Shown here piece after piece: positions 9,460-20,991 of a DNA stretch of 64,000 bases. Every line of letters starts with the position of its first letter. Position 1 is the first letter of the stretch. This DNA comes from Aquificota bacterium. Its GTDB lineage: Bacteria > Aquificota > Aquificia > Aquificales > Hydrogenothermaceae. The stretch is from assembly GCA_013153635.1 (NCBI GenBank), contig JAADDZ010000020.1:35379-99378 (forward strand), in the 5' to 3' direction. The position numbers were made by a program, and so were the translations under genes. Under the pieces are notes generated by a model. It was not told the origin of the DNA. It saw only the letters and a list, made by a program, of their open reading frames with translations, and made no database searches.

Positions 9460-12150
9460 TTAGTTAGTATTTTTTGAAGGTAGATGGTCTTTTGGACAAA
9501 TGTCTAAAAATTGGCAGTAGTTACACTCGTCAGTTTGTATAGGGGTAAAGTTTTTACTGATTAATCTGTGTAGTATCTCTTTTAGGTGTTGGTCTAATTC
9601 TTCAGTTGGAGATACTGTATAGTAGGTGCGTCCTGTTTTGTCATTTATGGATATGATTCCTATATGTTTTACTTTTTTTCCTTTTTGCTCTAGGAGCTGT
9701 TTATATATGATAAGCTGGACATATTTGGTTTGTACCTCTTTTTTTATATTTTTAGGAGGAGTTTCTCCTGTTTTGTAGTCGTATATGTAGTAGTTATCGT
9801 TATCTTGGTCTACTCTATCTAACCTTCCTATAAACATTCTGTTTTTTAGTCTTTTCTCTAAAAACTCTTTTGCTATTTTTATATTTTGGGCTTTTAGTCT
9901 ATCTATATCTTCTTGTAGGAAAAGTATCAATCTATTGAACAAGTCATAGGCTCGCCTCTCTTCAAAAGGTCTGTAAGAGGGGGGTATCTGGGATAAGAAA
10001 TGGTTTATACCTTTTTTGTCGTTTATACCTTCGTAAAACTGCTTTTTTAGTTTTTGTTTATCAATGATAGGTTCGTCTAAATCTAACTCTAAGAAAAACT
10101 CTTTTAGTATTTCGTGGATAAGTAACCCTTTTTCATAGGGAGGAATTTTGGTTCTGTCTAAGATGGGATATTCTTCTATCTGTAGTATCTTTTCCAAAAA
10201 GAATCTGTATGGACAAACTGCAAATAGCTGAAAATCCGTAGCATACATAGGAAATCTCAATTCAATATCTATCACAAAATCTTCAGTGGTAGGATTTTCA
10301 TACTTTTGTTTTCTCTCTAATATGCTTTTTAGGTCTTTTAGAATCTCTTTTAGCTCGTTTGCGTATTGGATTCTAAACTCTTTTTCTAGATATATCTGTT
10401 TTGGAGTATAAAGATGCTTTTTTTCTTTGTAGAACCAATCTGGATAAAGAATCCTTTTTATCTCTTCTAAAAATGTAGAAGTAGATGTTTGCTGGGTATA
10501 GATAGAGCCTGTCAGATAGGATAGATATATATTTTTGTTTTTATCAAAGATAGCTGAAAAGTTGGCAAGTTGTTGAAAGATGATATGAAATTTGTAATCA
10601 AGGTTGTTTAGCTCTAGAGGTGATGTTAATAATTCTTCTCTTAGTGGTTTTGGAAATATGTCCTGATTTAGACCGACGAAGAAGATATATTCAAAATTAT
10701 TTCCCTCTGCTCCTGTTGGTTTTAGAACAGAGATGATATTCCCTCTCTGTTTTTTGGTTTTGTTTTCTTTTTGGAAAAAGGTTTTTATCACTTTTGTAAA
10801 ATCTTCGTACGATATTTCTTTAAAAAGCGTTTTATAAAAGGAATTTGTTTTCAAAGAAAAAAGTATATCTTCTAGATATGCTCTCTCTTCGCAAGGTTTA
10901 ATAAACTCTTTTATGAAATTATCAAAAAATGTTACATAGTTTTCTATACTGTCTTTATCTGGCAGGTCTAAAAGCTGTTGTATAAGAGATAGAATCACTG
11001 GATTTTTGATATATTTCTGCCACTGTTTAGGGTCTTCTATTGAAGGCAAAGAGATGATGTGTGCCTCTAGCTGTTCTATATCTGGTATAGAAAAAAGAGT
11101 TTTTGAAAGTATATGAAGTATACTCTCTTTTGAAAAAGATTTTAGTTTTATCTCAAAGAGCATGTAGAGTTTTCTATAGTTTGGACTGTTTATGTATCTG
11201 TTCTCTTCAGCGAGATAATAAGGTATGTAGTACCTATTTAGTATCTCTTTTAAAAATGGAAGGTATCTATTAAAATCTGGGATTATTATACATATCTTAT
11301 CCCAAGAGACTCCGTTAATAACGAGGTGTATAATCTCTTTTGCTACGTTTTCTATCTCTTCTTTTTCTGAATTTGCTTCCATAATTTTTATACTGTGATT
11401 TTCCAATTTTGGGATATTGTAATCGTGTTTGAAGAGGTAACTTGCTATCTTTGAGTTTTTATCGAGTTCTTTTTGAGTTACTGCAAAACTTTCAGTTAGG
11501 GTTTCATAAAAATGTCTCACTTCTTTAAAATGGTTGTAGTTTTGGTAATAACCACTATCAAATATAAATGGAGCAAAAACGAGTAATTCCCTTTTGGTTA
11601 ACTTTTTTAATTTTTTAAACAGAGCTTGATGTAAGCTAGGTACAGATTTTATCCCAAATATAAAAAGATAATCTGTGAAAGGTTCTTTGTCTTTCTTTAT
11701 CGCTAATTCGTGTACATCTTCTCTATCAAAGTAACCGTTATCTTTTAGAAATATTTGATATTTTGTTAATATGTTCCTTACCCAGTTTGATTTTATCTTT
11801 TGAAAAGGGATTTGATACTCTTTTAACTGCTGGAGAAGGAGGTTAAAATCTTCACTTAGAGTATCTAATTTTATACCTTCATCGTAAAGCAATTTTTTTA
11901 AGATAAGTTCTTTTTCAAAATCTCCCAGAGGCTCTATATTTGTTAATTTTTTGGAAATATCGATAAGAGTATAAAATTCTGTATTTGCCAGTATCTCTAA
12001 ATTCTCGGCAAGAGTCTCCTTTAGGTAGATTTTCTGCTGGTTTGTATGCACTACAAACGTTAGTTTGGAAAGAGGTTCTTTTTGTTTTATCTGTTTTATC
12101 TTTTTGGTTAAAACTGTTTTTAAAAAATCATAATCACCACAGAAGAACAT
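9460..12150 (-). CDS. AddB-like PD-(D/E)XK nuclease/helicase-like protein
   Basis: An 896-aa protein resembling AddB. The long N-terminal part looks like a superfamily I helicase relic without a clear Walker A. The C-terminal RecB-type nuclease has GLLIHEILKEFF, FIGRLDRVDQ and YIYDYKTGE (Asp and Glu-Lys of the active site) near residues 770-790. One Cys near 646 (CPYRFF) plus CNYCQFLDIC near 876-885 form the AddB-type iron-sulphur cluster set. I choose ATG at 12150, with GAGGAA upstream, over the GTG at 12153. It is coupled to the exonuclease gene upstream. No AddA partner is visible in the window. Confidence 0.75.
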   Translation of the reverse strand: MFFCGDYDFLKTVLTKKIKQIKQKEPLSKLTFVVHTNQQKIYLKETLAENLEILANTEFYTLIDISKKLTNIEPLGDFEKELILKKLLYDEGIKLDTLSEDFNLLLQQLKEYQIPFQKIKSNWVRNILTKYQIFLKDNGYFDREDVHELAIKKDKEPFTDYLFIFGIKSVPSLHQALFKKLKKLTKRELLVFAPFIFDSGYYQNYNHFKEVRHFYETLTESFAVTQKELDKNSKIASYLFKHDYNIPKLENHSIKIMEANSEKEEIENVAKEIIHLVINGVSWDKICIIIPDFNRYLPFLKEILNRYYIPYYLAEENRYINSPNYRKLYMLFEIKLKSFSKESILHILSKTLFSIPDIEQLEAHIISLPSIEDPKQWQKYIKNPVILSLIQQLLDLPDKDSIENYVTFFDNFIKEFIKPCEERAYLEDILFSLKTNSFYKTLFKEISYEDFTKVIKTFFQKENKTKKQRGNIISVLKPTGAEGNNFEYIFFVGLNQDIFPKPLREELLTSPLELNNLDYKFHIIFQQLANFSAIFDKNKNIYLSYLTGSIYTQQTSTSTFLEEIKRILYPDWFYKEKKHLYTPKQIYLEKEFRIQYANELKEILKDLKSILERKQKYENPTTEDFVIDIELRFPMYATDFQLFAVCPYRFFLEKILQIEEYPILDRTKIPPYEKGLLIHEILKEFFLELDLDEPIIDKQKLKKQFYEGINDKKGINHFLSQIPPSYRPFEERRAYDLFNRLILFLQEDIDRLKAQNIKIAKEFLEKRLKNRMFIGRLDRVDQDNDNYYIYDYKTGETPPKNIKKEVQTKYVQLIIYKQLLEQKGKKVKHIGIISINDKTGRTYYTVSPTEELDQHLKEILHRLISKNFTPIQTDECNYCQFLDICPKDHLPSKNTN

Positions 12151-12986
12151 CACAGTTCCTCTATAGTTGGCTCTTGTTTCTGTATCTGTTCAAAAGAGCC
12201 AAACTTATATACATCTCCAAGTAGATACTTGTTTATATAGGCAAAAAGCATAGCTGTAGCTTTTACATCTTCGGCACAGTATCTAGCTATCTGGGTTAGA
12301 TTGTTTTCATTAAAAAGCTGAAAAACTATATCCCCCTCTCCTTCTTGTTTTACTGGAATATTACACAGATAGCACAGCTTCTTTAGGGATACTTTTCTAC
12401 CTCCAAATATATCTACAGAAATATCTATATGATAAGGGGTATATCTGTTTGTATATCGGGGAAAAACTTCTTCCCATTTATCAAACTTGTCCATATACAT
12501 GTTTATAAAACGCCTTATACTAAGGCTTTTTTTGTTTGTGTCTAATCTCTGTTTGTCATCTATGTATCTCATATATTTTAAGGTTCTAAGCTTCAAAACA
12601 GGCAAATCAAAATCTTTTCCGTTAACTGTTATCAAAACTGGAAAGTTCTTTATATAGATTCTGTTTTTATCTTTGATAGTAAATTGGTGGGATTTTCTAA
12701 AAACCTCCCAAAACTTAGATATGACCTTTTTTTCATCTTTACTTACATATGCACAGAAAGAATCTATCTTTTTATTTTTAACTAAAAGATAGCTAAAGGC
12801 TACTACCTTGTGGTAGGGATTTGGTAGGAATTCTCCATTTTCTTTCTTTTCCTTTTCTCTGCTGTCTGCTATAGATTGAAACATATCTTCATCTATAACT
12901 GTTTCTATGTCTAAAACCAGAAAGCTAAAAAATCTATCCCCAAATTCTTTCCTTTTTTGGAGTATGTCTTCCCCTGTCCATTCCAT
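12150..12986 (-). CDS. PolB-type 3'-5' exonuclease family protein
   Basis: Resembles the predicted 3'-5' exonucleases related to the PolB proofreading domain. The DEDD-type motifs are visible: FLVLDIETV near residues 22-30 (D26, E28), [15 protein letters not shown] in the middle and [12 protein letters not shown] near the C-terminus. The reading frame also opens at a TTG (13029-13031), but the ATG at 12986 starting [10 protein letters not shown] is more likely and gives 278 aa. It overlaps the AddB-like gene, suggesting a shared role in DNA end processing, and is divergent from uvrB. Confidence 0.75.
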   Translation of the reverse strand: MEWTGEDILQKRKEFGDRFFSFLVLDIETVIDEDMFQSIADSREKEKKENGEFLPNPYHKVVAFSYLLVKNKKIDSFCAYVSKDEKKVISKFWEVFRKSHQFTIKDKNRIYIKNFPVLITVNGKDFDLPVLKLRTLKYMRYIDDKQRLDTNKKSLSIRRFINMYMDKFDKWEEVFPRYTNRYTPYHIDISVDIFGGRKVSLKKLCYLCNIPVKQEGEGDIVFQLFNENNLTQIARYCAEDVKATAMLFAYINKYLLGDVYKFGSFEQIQKQEPTIEEL

Positions 12987-13101
12987 AAGTATTACCAAGT
13001 TTTTCGTATATACAAAAGATAATTTTATCAAAGATAATCTATCTTGGTCTTACAAAATAATGAAATATATTATTAAGCTAAAAAATTATAGGATAAAGAG
13101 A

Positions 13102-15090
13102 ATGAGCAAAAGTCCTTTTAAATTAATTTCTGAATTTGAGCCAAAGGGAGACCAGCCAAAAGCTATACAACAGCTGTATCAAAATCTGAAAAATGGAGTT
13201 AATGAACAAGTTTTATTAGGTGCTACAGGAACAGGAAAAACATTTACTATAGCTAATGTTATCCAAAAGTATGGAAAACCTACTCTTGTAATATCCCACA
13301 ATAAAACCCTTGCGGCACAGCTATACAGGGAGTTAAAAGAGTTGTTCCCGAATAATGCGGTAGAGTATTTTGTCTCTTACTATGACTATTACCAACCAGA
13401 AGCTTACCTCCCAGAAAAAGATGTGTACATCGAGAAAGACAGTTCTATAAATGACGCTATAGATAGGCTTAGACATTCAGCTACAAGAAGCTTGATAGAG
13501 AGACCAGATACAATAGTAGTTGCTTCTGTATCATGTATATACGGTCTAGGTACTCCAGAATTTTACGAAAAGCTTAGACTACATCTCTATGTAGGACAAG
13601 AGTTGGACAGACAAAATTTACTAAAAAAACTGGTAGACCTTCAGTACACAAGAGATGATTTTTCTTTTAAGAGGGGTACTTTTTGTGTAAAAGGAGATAC
13701 TGTTGAGATTTTGCCGTCTCATACTGAAGACATTATCTTAAGGGTTGAGTTTTTTGGTGATGAGATAGAAAGCATCACCGAGCTAAATCTATTTAACAGG
13801 AATGTTAAAAGAACCTTAGAGAGAACTGTTATCTTTCCTGCTAGTCATTATGTTATACCAAGACCTGACATGGTAGATGCTATAAAACATATAAAGGCAG
13901 ATTTAGAAAAAGAGGTAGCAGAGTTTAGAAAAGAAGGAAAAGAGATAGAAGCTAATAGGCTATGGCAAAGGACTAATTACGATATAGAGATGATGTTGGA
14001 GTTAGGTACTTGTAAAGGGATAGAGAACTATTCTAGATATTTTGATGGTAGAAAACCGGGAGAACCTCCGTATACTCTTATAGACTACTTTCCTGAAGAT
14101 TTTCTACTAGTGGTAGATGAATCTCATGTCACAATACCTCAAATAAGAGCTATGTACAACGGAGACAGAAGAAGAAAAGAAAATCTAGTTAAGTATGGTT
14201 GGAGGATAAAATCTGCATTTGACAATAGACCTCTAAAATTTGATGAATTTTTGAAAAAGATACAAAAGGTTATATATGTGTCAGCTACCCCTGCTAACTG
14301 GGAGATAGAAAGGAGCAAAGGGGTTATCGTAGAGCAGATAATAAGACCTACAGGTCTTCTAGACCCAGTAGTAGAGGTAAGACCTACCCAAAATCAGATA
14401 GACAACCTTGTAAGTGAAATATGGGAGCTGAAGAAGAAAGAAGAAAGAGCCATAGTTATAACCCTAACAAAAAAGATGGCAGAGAATCTAGCTGACTATC
14501 TAGAAGAGAGAGAGATAAAGTCTATATACCTTCATTCAGAGATAGACACGATAGAAAGGGCAAAAATAATAAAAGAGCTAAGAGAAGGTAAATATGATGT
14601 TGTAGTTGGGGTAAATCTCCTAAGAGAAGGTTTGGACATGCCAGAAGTCTCTTTGGTAGCTATTTTAGATGCAGATAAACAAGGCTTTCTAAGGTCTAAA
14701 ACAGCTCTTATCCAGATAATAGGAAGAGCCGCAAGAAATATCCATGGAAAAGCTATCTTATATGCCGACAAGATAACCCCAGCAATAGAAGAGACTCTAG
14801 AAGAAACAAACAGGAGAAGACAGATTCAAAAAGAGTACAACCAAAAGTATGGTATAACTCCAAAATCAGTATCAAAAGAGATAAAAGAGCTTATAGCTTT
14901 AGAGGATATAGGTCTGATACAAGAGTACAACGACCTTCCTGAAGGTATCCAAACTGAAGAAGAGCTATTAAAAGAGATAGACAAACTAGAAAAACAGATG
15001 TGGGAACATGCTAAAAACTGGGAATTTGAAAAAGCCGCAGAGTTAAGAGACAAGATAGACAAACTTAGAAAACTTATTGGGGTTGTTTAA
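13102..15090 (+). CDS. uvrB: Excinuclease ABC subunit B
   Basis: Damage-verification helicase-like subunit of nucleotide excision repair. It is 662 aa, close to the usual 660-675. Walker A GATGTGKT is at 40-47, the beta-hairpin block [15 protein letters not shown] follows, then DESH, and a C-terminal UVR motif closes the protein. The open frame extends upstream to 12907, but the start at 13102 (MSKSPFKL) matches the family N-terminus. The 3' end overlaps the convergent glycosyltransferase gene by 17 bp. Confidence 0.97.
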   Translation: MSKSPFKLISEFEPKGDQPKAIQQLYQNLKNGVNEQVLLGATGTGKTFTIANVIQKYGKPTLVISHNKTLAAQLYRELKELFPNNAVEYFVSYYDYYQPEAYLPEKDVYIEKDSSINDAIDRLRHSATRSLIERPDTIVVASVSCIYGLGTPEFYEKLRLHLYVGQELDRQNLLKKLVDLQYTRDDFSFKRGTFCVKGDTVEILPSHTEDIILRVEFFGDEIESITELNLFNRNVKRTLERTVIFPASHYVIPRPDMVDAIKHIKADLEKEVAEFRKEGKEIEANRLWQRTNYDIEMMLELGTCKGIENYSRYFDGRKPGEPPYTLIDYFPEDFLLVVDESHVTIPQIRAMYNGDRRRKENLVKYGWRIKSAFDNRPLKFDEFLKKIQKVIYVSATPANWEIERSKGVIVEQIIRPTGLLDPVVEVRPTQNQIDNLVSEIWELKKKEERAIVITLTKKMAENLADYLEEREIKSIYLHSEIDTIERAKIIKELREGKYDVVVGVNLLREGLDMPEVSLVAILDADKQGFLRSKTALIQIIGRAARNIHGKAILYADKITPAIEETLEETNRRRQIQKEYNQKYGITPKSVSKEIKELIALEDIGLIQEYNDLPEGIQTEEELLKEIDKLEKQMWEHAKNWEFEKAAELRDKIDKLRKLIGVV

Positions 15091-17959
15091 CAGTTTTTTT
15101 CTCTAAAAGCTTAGAAAACATTTTAAAAAACTCTTTAGTTAGTTTTTTGTCTCTAGGTTTTTGAAAAAGCTCCAAAAAGGTTCTATCTAGCTCTTGGTTT
15201 CCGTAGAGTTCTTGTGTATAAATTCTGGCTTTTACAGTCTGCTCTATATTTTCTCTTTTTCCTTTTTTACCAAGTAAAAAATCGTACATTCCTAGATACA
15301 TAGCTCTTAAGAGATGTTTGCTGTGTTTTATTATTGGATAAATATCTAATAACTCTTTTAAAGAACTAGAATATTCAAAATCTTTCGTTTTTTCTTCTAA
15401 CAGAAAGATATTTCTCGAAAAGTAATATACTGAAACTACCGATTTTAAAAATCCTCCTATAGAACCTCCTCCTTTGTGATATATATGGGTGTAAGGTGTG
15501 TACAGATGAAGAATATTTCTTCGCTTTACGTTTTGGGTAAAGTGGTTATCCTCAAAGTACAAGAAAAAGTCCTCGTCCCAGTAACCAACATCTTCTATAA
15601 GGTCAGTTTTAAACAAAATGTTAGCTCCAGATAAAATCAATGGTATTTTAATGATGTCTAGACTGTCCGTTTTACCACCTAGAGATACAACTTTTCCATC
15701 ATACTGAACTTTTGTCCTATCTTTGAAATCCTTTATTTTACAAGTTACTAAAGGAGCATCATAAACAGCAGAGGTTTTTAACATCTCTTCCAAAGTATCT
15801 TTTTGTACAACTGTATCCGGATTCAAAACCCATATATAGTCAGCCTTATTATTTTGGGCTATCTGGATACCTAGATTATTCCCTCCCCCAAAACCTAGGT
15901 TCTCTTTTGACTTTACTACAATCACATCTCTATCAAAAGATATAACTGCGTTTTGTATCTGTTCTTGATACAGATATTTTGTATCTACTCCTAAGTCCTG
16001 TATCTGTTTGTACAGACTTTTTGGATATTCCTCGCTGTGAGAATTATCAATCACTACAATAGATAAATTAGGGTAGTCCTGCTCTAACAAAGATTTTATA
16101 GAAAAAAAAGTGTCTTCTATGTTTTGATAACTTACTAAGATAACTACTACTTTTTGGTTTATCCTTGTATCGAGTTTGGAAAGGTCTGCATTTTTACCTC
16201 TAATACTAAACATAAATTTATATCTCTCTCCTTTTGGGATAAACCAGTCTATACCCCATAGTTCTGTAGGGTGTGGCACATTTCCATATCCGTAATACTC
16301 TATCAGCTTATCTGCAAGTTTGTCTGTACTTTCTTGTACCAGTTTATCTATTTTTAAACTGTTTTGGGTTTTGAAAGATTCTTGACCTTTATGGTATATG
16401 TAACTATCTAAAGCTACTTTTAGTTTGTAACCATTTTCTCTAAGTCTCCAGCATATTTCAAGGTCGTCATTCCCTAAAAATAGGTCTTCATCAAAGTAAC
16501 CTACCTCCTGTAAGATTTCCCTTTTGGTTGCAAAGCAAAAACCTATGAGTAGTTTTGAAAAAACTGATTTTTTATAATTTTTATTTTTTATATAGTTAGC
16601 TAACAAATCTACATTCTTCTCATCAAAATCTACAAGTTCTGGGAAATATGAGATATACTGTTGAAAAGGAACAGCGTAACTGGACAACGGAGCTACCCCT
16701 CCAATATCCTCTGAAGTAAAATGCTGTAAAAGGCTGTCTATCCAACCATCAGGTACAATAGTATCTGGATTGAGAAAAATAATGTTTGGGTTTTTGGAAG
16801 CTTTAATCCCTATATTTATAGCCTTTGGATAACCTAGATTCTGCGGATTTAATATGATTTTTAGATTTTTGTGGTTTAATCCTTTTAGTAGTTTTACTGT
16901 ACCATCTGTAGAGCTGTTATCCACTATGACCAGCTCATCTTCCTCTGAAAGGGAAGGCAAAACAGAGTTTAAGAAATTTTCCAAAGTCCTTTCAGAATTA
17001 TAAGTTACAGTAATCACACTCACCGGCTCTCTATCTTGTTTTTTGTACAGTCTTTTATTGTACTCTACAGCTTTGGTTACGAAGTTTTTAAATCTCTGTC
17101 TTATATCCTTTTGGGTGTCTAAATCTGGATATTTTGAAAGATTTAACAAACCATAGATAAAAGATGTTAACTGATATTTTTTTTCTTCTTTGGTAATATT
17201 AAATTCCCTATTAAAAAAGTCATTTTCTACGAAAAAAAAGGTTTCTTCAAACCCCCTCATCATCACATCTGGGTTACATTGGTCGTTAGTCCCATCTATC
17301 CTAAATAAAGACAAAGGCTCTGATATATATGCAACTTTACCTTTCTTTGCTAGCATCAACCATGTAAACCAATCTGCATTTGCTCTAAAACTAAATTTAC
17401 CTAACTTAAAAAGTTCAAAATCTACGTCCCTTTTTCTAAATAAAAAGGTAGAAAACTCTCCAATATAGTTAGACAGATTTAATAAAGTAACTTTACCTAC
17501 AACCTTTCCATCTATTACAGTATCCTCATTAAACAGTTTTCTGGTAGCTGGAATATCATCTGTTGATAAAGGATTTAGATACTTATCTACCGCTATCCTA
17601 GCAGAGGTTGCTACTTTTACTTCTGGATATGTATCTAAAAAATAGGATAGTCTCTCCAAAGCTTGCGGTAAAAGATAATCATCTTCAGCTAACCATTTTA
17701 TATAATCTCCTGATGCATGATTAAATAAAGCTCTAAAGTTAGCAACTGGACCGATATTCTTTTTATGTTTTATATATCTGATAAAATCGTATTTTTTTAT
17801 ATAGTCTTTTATAGTTTCATAATTTTGGCTATCTTTTGGGTTGTCATCTGCTATTATTACCTCATCTGGTAGCCGTGTCTGTTTTAGTACACTTTCTAAT
17901 GCTTGTTTTAAGTAATCTGGACGGTTATAAGTTGGAATTAAAACAGATATTTTTGACAT
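15074..17959 (-). CDS. Three-domain family 2 glycosyltransferase
   Basis: A 961-aa protein with three GT-A (GT2) domains in series. Domain 1 (about 1-270) starts [20 protein letters not shown] and has the acidic AEDDYLL. Domain 2 (about 317-590) starts [18 protein letters not shown] and has [12 protein letters not shown]. Domain 3 (about 618-880) starts [16 protein letters not shown] with [12 protein letters not shown] and VLNPDTVVQ. Domains 2 and 3 resemble rhamnosyltransferase-like GT2 enzymes. Sugar and acceptor are unknown. With the methyltransferase upstream and the flagellin genes nearby, surface polysaccharide or flagellin glycan synthesis is likely. Confidence 0.85.
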   Translation of the reverse strand: MSKISVLIPTYNRPDYLKQALESVLKQTRLPDEVIIADDNPKDSQNYETIKDYIKKYDFIRYIKHKKNIGPVANFRALFNHASGDYIKWLAEDDYLLPQALERLSYFLDTYPEVKVATSARIAVDKYLNPLSTDDIPATRKLFNEDTVIDGKVVGKVTLLNLSNYIGEFSTFLFRKRDVDFELFKLGKFSFRANADWFTWLMLAKKGKVAYISEPLSLFRIDGTNDQCNPDVMMRGFEETFFFVENDFFNREFNITKEEKKYQLTSFIYGLLNLSKYPDLDTQKDIRQRFKNFVTKAVEYNKRLYKKQDREPVSVITVTYNSERTLENFLNSVLPSLSEEDELVIVDNSSTDGTVKLLKGLNHKNLKIILNPQNLGYPKAINIGIKASKNPNIIFLNPDTIVPDGWIDSLLQHFTSEDIGGVAPLSSYAVPFQQYISYFPELVDFDEKNVDLLANYIKNKNYKKSVFSKLLIGFCFATKREILQEVGYFDEDLFLGNDDLEICWRLRENGYKLKVALDSYIYHKGQESFKTQNSLKIDKLVQESTDKLADKLIEYYGYGNVPHPTELWGIDWFIPKGERYKFMFSIRGKNADLSKLDTRINQKVVVILVSYQNIEDTFFSIKSLLEQDYPNLSIVVIDNSHSEEYPKSLYKQIQDLGVDTKYLYQEQIQNAVISFDRDVIVVKSKENLGFGGGNNLGIQIAQNNKADYIWVLNPDTVVQKDTLEEMLKTSAVYDAPLVTCKIKDFKDRTKVQYDGKVVSLGGKTDSLDIIKIPLILSGANILFKTDLIEDVGYWDEDFFLYFEDNHFTQNVKRRNILHLYTPYTHIYHKGGGSIGGFLKSVVSVYYFSRNIFLLEEKTKDFEYSSSLKELLDIYPIIKHSKHLLRAMYLGMYDFLLGKKGKRENIEQTVKARIYTQELYGNQELDRTFLELFQKPRDKKLTKEFFKMFSKLLEKKTVKQPQ

Positions 17960-18024
17960 TAGGTTACCTACTTAGGTTTTTCTTTATGTTAGACTTATCG
18001 GTCTAAGCTAGATGCTGAATTAAT

Positions 18025-19581
18025 CTATCCCAAAATAGAAGATTGGAATGTCTGCTCTATATCTATATGATTTTGAAATCTCTTAATATCGTATTTAGGA
18101 AATATAGATTGTATGGTTGAAAATATGAACTGTTCTTTTGTCATACCTTGTACGAAAGGTGCAAAATCTTCCCAGAGATACAAAAGATTTCTAAACAGTA
18201 CAAAATCAATGGTTATATCTGTTTTTAATCTCCATTTTTTATCAAAAAAGTGCCATCTTCCTTGTTCATCTTCTTTCAGATTCCAGTAAGTAAAATCAAT
18301 AGCTTCCCCATTTACCAATGGGTATCCTTGTAAATCTTCTCTACCTGTACCAAAACTTTTTACCAAATTCTCTAAAAGAGTATTATTTATCTGGTGTAAT
18401 GTTTTGAAGCTGTCTTGGGCAAATAGAGCTTTTAGGGCTTTTATGTATATGCTAGTCCCTTTTACCCAATTTTGATTTAACAATCTGTATTCAAAAATCT
18501 CGTTTTCTTGTTTTTTTGTATTTGTGTAGAGAGGAGATTTTTTAACTTTTATCTGATTTTTATCTTTTATTACATCTACAAAGTGGTGATACTCTTTTTT
18601 TATAAAAGGTTCATTCCAGTATTTTCTAAAAATCCATCTGGTTTTTAGGTTTTTATTTTTTGATTTAGAAGCGAGTACTAAGAAAGAGTTAGAAAATTCA
18701 AAAAAAGTTCTAGATTTTAGGGTGTTTTCTATAAATAAAGGGTCTGAAAATAAAAACGCTCTACTTCCTGAATAATCATTAAAAGAGCCTCTCCATATAC
18801 CACTTGGATTTAAATCATAAAATTCTGTAGTTTCTCTAACAAATATCTTTGGAAGTTTGTAGTCTGGTAGGAGATGATAAAATTGGATATTTTCAAAACC
18901 AGCATCTTTTAGTAAGCTCTCCAACTCATACCTACTGTAAGTAATAGGCGATTTAAATGGGTAGTCGATAATCCCAGAGAACAATACTCCGTTGTGGTCT
19001 TCTCTACACCCAGAAAAATATTTTGCACCTAATTTGTTCTCTATTGAGATTAACAATATCCCTTCTTTGTCTAAGGTATGATACAGATTCTTTAAAAATC
19101 TACTAACAGCAGTTTTTCTGTCTTCTTTTGAGTAAAAAGGTATGTACTCTAAAACACCTACCAATGTAACTAACTGATAGAACTCTTTAGGATAGTTTAT
19201 CTGTGTAATATCTGCAGTTGTTACATGTACATTGTCGTATCTTTTGGTTCGCTCTTTTATTATGGAAGACCTAGCACTGCTCCCCTCTACAGCATCTACA
19301 TGTTTAAAATTCTGTGCTAGATACCATGTTATAGCCCCTGCACCTGCTCCTAGTTCTAGCACTGTACTATTTTTATCCAAAAGTTCTTGAACACTGTGAA
19401 TAACAGCAGTTCTCTCTACTGTAAGATGGTACTTAGAAGCCCAATCTTTTATATATCTATGTAAGTCAAAAGAGTCTCTGTAATTTTTTCTTTTGAAGAT
19501 TTTATAAAGGTATTTCTCTCCTCCGTCCATATAAGCTATTTCTGTATTTTGATTGCTGTCTAACACACCTTTTTCACTCAT
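18025..19581 (-). CDS. SAM-dependent methyltransferase, class I
   Basis: A 518-aa protein. The N-terminal Rossmann methyltransferase domain has the SAM-binding glycine motif TVLELGAGAGAITWYL at about 73-88, the acidic DAVEGSS and a later LVTLVGVLEYIP block. The C-terminal half (about 260-518) has no family I recognise; its WRFFDKKWR-like and AIDFTYWNL segments recall lipopolysaccharide or glycan modification enzymes. It lies 65 bp upstream of the triple glycosyltransferase on the same strand, so it probably methylates a surface glycan. The target is not readable from sequence. Confidence 0.75.
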   Translation of the reverse strand: MSEKGVLDSNQNTEIAYMDGGEKYLYKIFKRKNYRDSFDLHRYIKDWASKYHLTVERTAVIHSVQELLDKNSTVLELGAGAGAITWYLAQNFKHVDAVEGSSARSSIIKERTKRYDNVHVTTADITQINYPKEFYQLVTLVGVLEYIPFYSKEDRKTAVSRFLKNLYHTLDKEGILLISIENKLGAKYFSGCREDHNGVLFSGIIDYPFKSPITYSRYELESLLKDAGFENIQFYHLLPDYKLPKIFVRETTEFYDLNPSGIWRGSFNDYSGSRAFLFSDPLFIENTLKSRTFFEFSNSFLVLASKSKNKNLKTRWIFRKYWNEPFIKKEYHHFVDVIKDKNQIKVKKSPLYTNTKKQENEIFEYRLLNQNWVKGTSIYIKALKALFAQDSFKTLHQINNTLLENLVKSFGTGREDLQGYPLVNGEAIDFTYWNLKEDEQGRWHFFDKKWRLKTDITIDFVLFRNLLYLWEDFAPFVQGMTKEQFIFSTIQSIFPKYDIKRFQNHIDIEQTFQSSILG

Positions 19582-19638
19582 TGAAAAACTCCTAAAGCTA
19601 CTTTTATTGAAGATTTTCGTTAAAAGCTACAGCTGACT

Positions 19639-19666
19639 TAAATTTTTGTACTCAAAGATTCGATAA
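19639..19666 (+). promoter_or_regulatory. Possible sigma-28 (FliA) promoter for the following glycosyltransferase
   Basis: TAAA at 19639-19642 and TTCGATAA at 19659-19666 resemble the flagellar sigma consensus TAAA-N15-GCCGATAA, but with 16 bp between. It sits about 30 bp before the GTG start at 19696. The longer spacing makes this a weak call. Confidence 0.35.
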
Positions 19667-19695
19667 ATATTTCATAAGATAGTTGGAGGTGTTTT

Positions 19696-20991
19696 GTGAA
19701 AATATCAGCTTGTATAATAGCAAAAAACGAAGAGAAGAATCTCCCTAGGTTACTAAAGAGTATAAAAGATAAATTTGATGAGATTATCCTTGTGGATACA
19801 GGCTCTACAGACAAAACTATAGATATAGCCAAGAACTTCAGCTGTAAAGTCTTCCAGAAAGATTGGAAAGGTTTTGCTGATGCTAGAAATTTTGCAGTCT
19901 CAAAAGCTACAGGTGATTGGATATGGCATTTTGATGCAGATTTTGAGTTAGAGAACTCCCAATATCAAAAAGCGGTATTCTTTTTAAAGAACATTCCCCA
20001 AAGCTATGACGCAGTTATGATAGGAGTCAAAAATTTTGATAAAAACGGAATAGTTACCACATACTCTTCACAGATTTTTATCCACAGAAATAAACCTAAT
20101 ATAAAATGGGTAGGAAAAGTTCACGAATATATAAATGTAGATGTATCCTATGGAATACCTGTTTTTGTGAATCATTACGGTTATCAAGATAATGAGATTT
20201 TGTACAAAAAAGCTCAAAGAAATCTTAAGCTTTTGGAAGAAGAGATTAAAACATTAGAGAGAGATTCCCAAGAGTATCTTTTTAAGCTGTTTTACATAGT
20301 TCAATCATACGTAGTTTTTTTTAGTACGAAAAAATCTGACAGTACTCTTTACAAGAAAGTAGAAAAATATATAAACGAATATCTAAACATAAAACAGACC
20401 TTTCACAAAGGAAGAGGTATCACTATTTTTGATAATCACATATTCTCATACGCTTTAACCGTATATATCTCTCAAAAAGAGTTTAAAAAAGCAAAACAGA
20501 TGCTAGAACATCAACTTATAAAAGATAGTTCATATCCAGATATTGTGTACTATCGAATCCTTGTAGAAAATCACTATAAGAATTACAAAGAGTTAGTAGA
20601 GCAGATAATAAATTTTGTAGAAATCCTAGATAAAGCCAAAAAAAACCTCTTTTTAAATGGGGAAAACAAAGTTATAGAATCTGCAAACAAGATAAACCAA
20701 ATTTTAAACTTACTACAAGAGCCTCTATCAAAACTAGACACAGTTACCAAAGAATCTTTTGAAAAAAAAGCTTTACAGATTTTCAAAGCTACAAAAGGGG
20801 AAAATTCTGGATTAGTTTTGTACAAGATTTTAAAATCCCTAAAAAAAGACCACCAAGCCAAAACATTACTGAAAAAACTCTCCCGATTATCTAATGACAA
20901 ATTATCTACCTTAAGGGTAGCTGTAGAGATGGTAAAAGAAGGGGAAAAAGAACAAGCAAAAAAGATACTTCAAACTATCCATAAAGTCTAG
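19696..20991 (+). CDS. Family 2 glycosyltransferase (SunS/TPR-type)
   Basis: A 431-aa protein. Residues 1-230 form a GT2 catalytic domain: ISACIIAKNEEKNLPRLL, ILVDTGSTDKTIDIA and the DAD motif in WHFDADFE (80-82). The C-terminal half is helical and repeat-like, as in TPR-fused GT2 enzymes that modify proteins. The GTG start at 19696 follows GGAGGT. It ends against the flagellar block with a 4-bp convergent overlap, and a sigma-28-like sequence lies upstream, so flagellin modification is a reasonable guess. Confidence 0.8.
   Translation: MKISACIIAKNEEKNLPRLLKSIKDKFDEIILVDTGSTDKTIDIAKNFSCKVFQKDWKGFADARNFAVSKATGDWIWHFDADFELENSQYQKAVFFLKNIPQSYDAVMIGVKNFDKNGIVTTYSSQIFIHRNKPNIKWVGKVHEYINVDVSYGIPVFVNHYGYQDNEILYKKAQRNLKLLEEEIKTLERDSQEYLFKLFYIVQSYVVFFSTKKSDSTLYKKVEKYINEYLNIKQTFHKGRGITIFDNHIFSYALTVYISQKEFKKAKQMLEHQLIKDSSYPDIVYYRILVENHYKNYKELVEQIINFVEILDKAKKNLFLNGENKVIESANKINQILNLLQEPLSKLDTVTKESFEKKALQIFKATKGENSGLVLYKILKSLKKDHQAKTLLKKLSRLSNDKLSTLRVAVEMVKEGEKEQAKKILQTIHKV

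Noticed and set aside
9425-9460. CCGATTA-like sequence before the PilZ-motA genes as a flagellar promoter.
   Set aside because: The -10 has mismatches and no TAAA -35 at correct spacing.
12907-13101. 65-residue N-terminal extension of uvrB.
   Set aside because: Family proteins start at the MSKSPFKL position, and the extension overlaps the divergent exonuclease gene.
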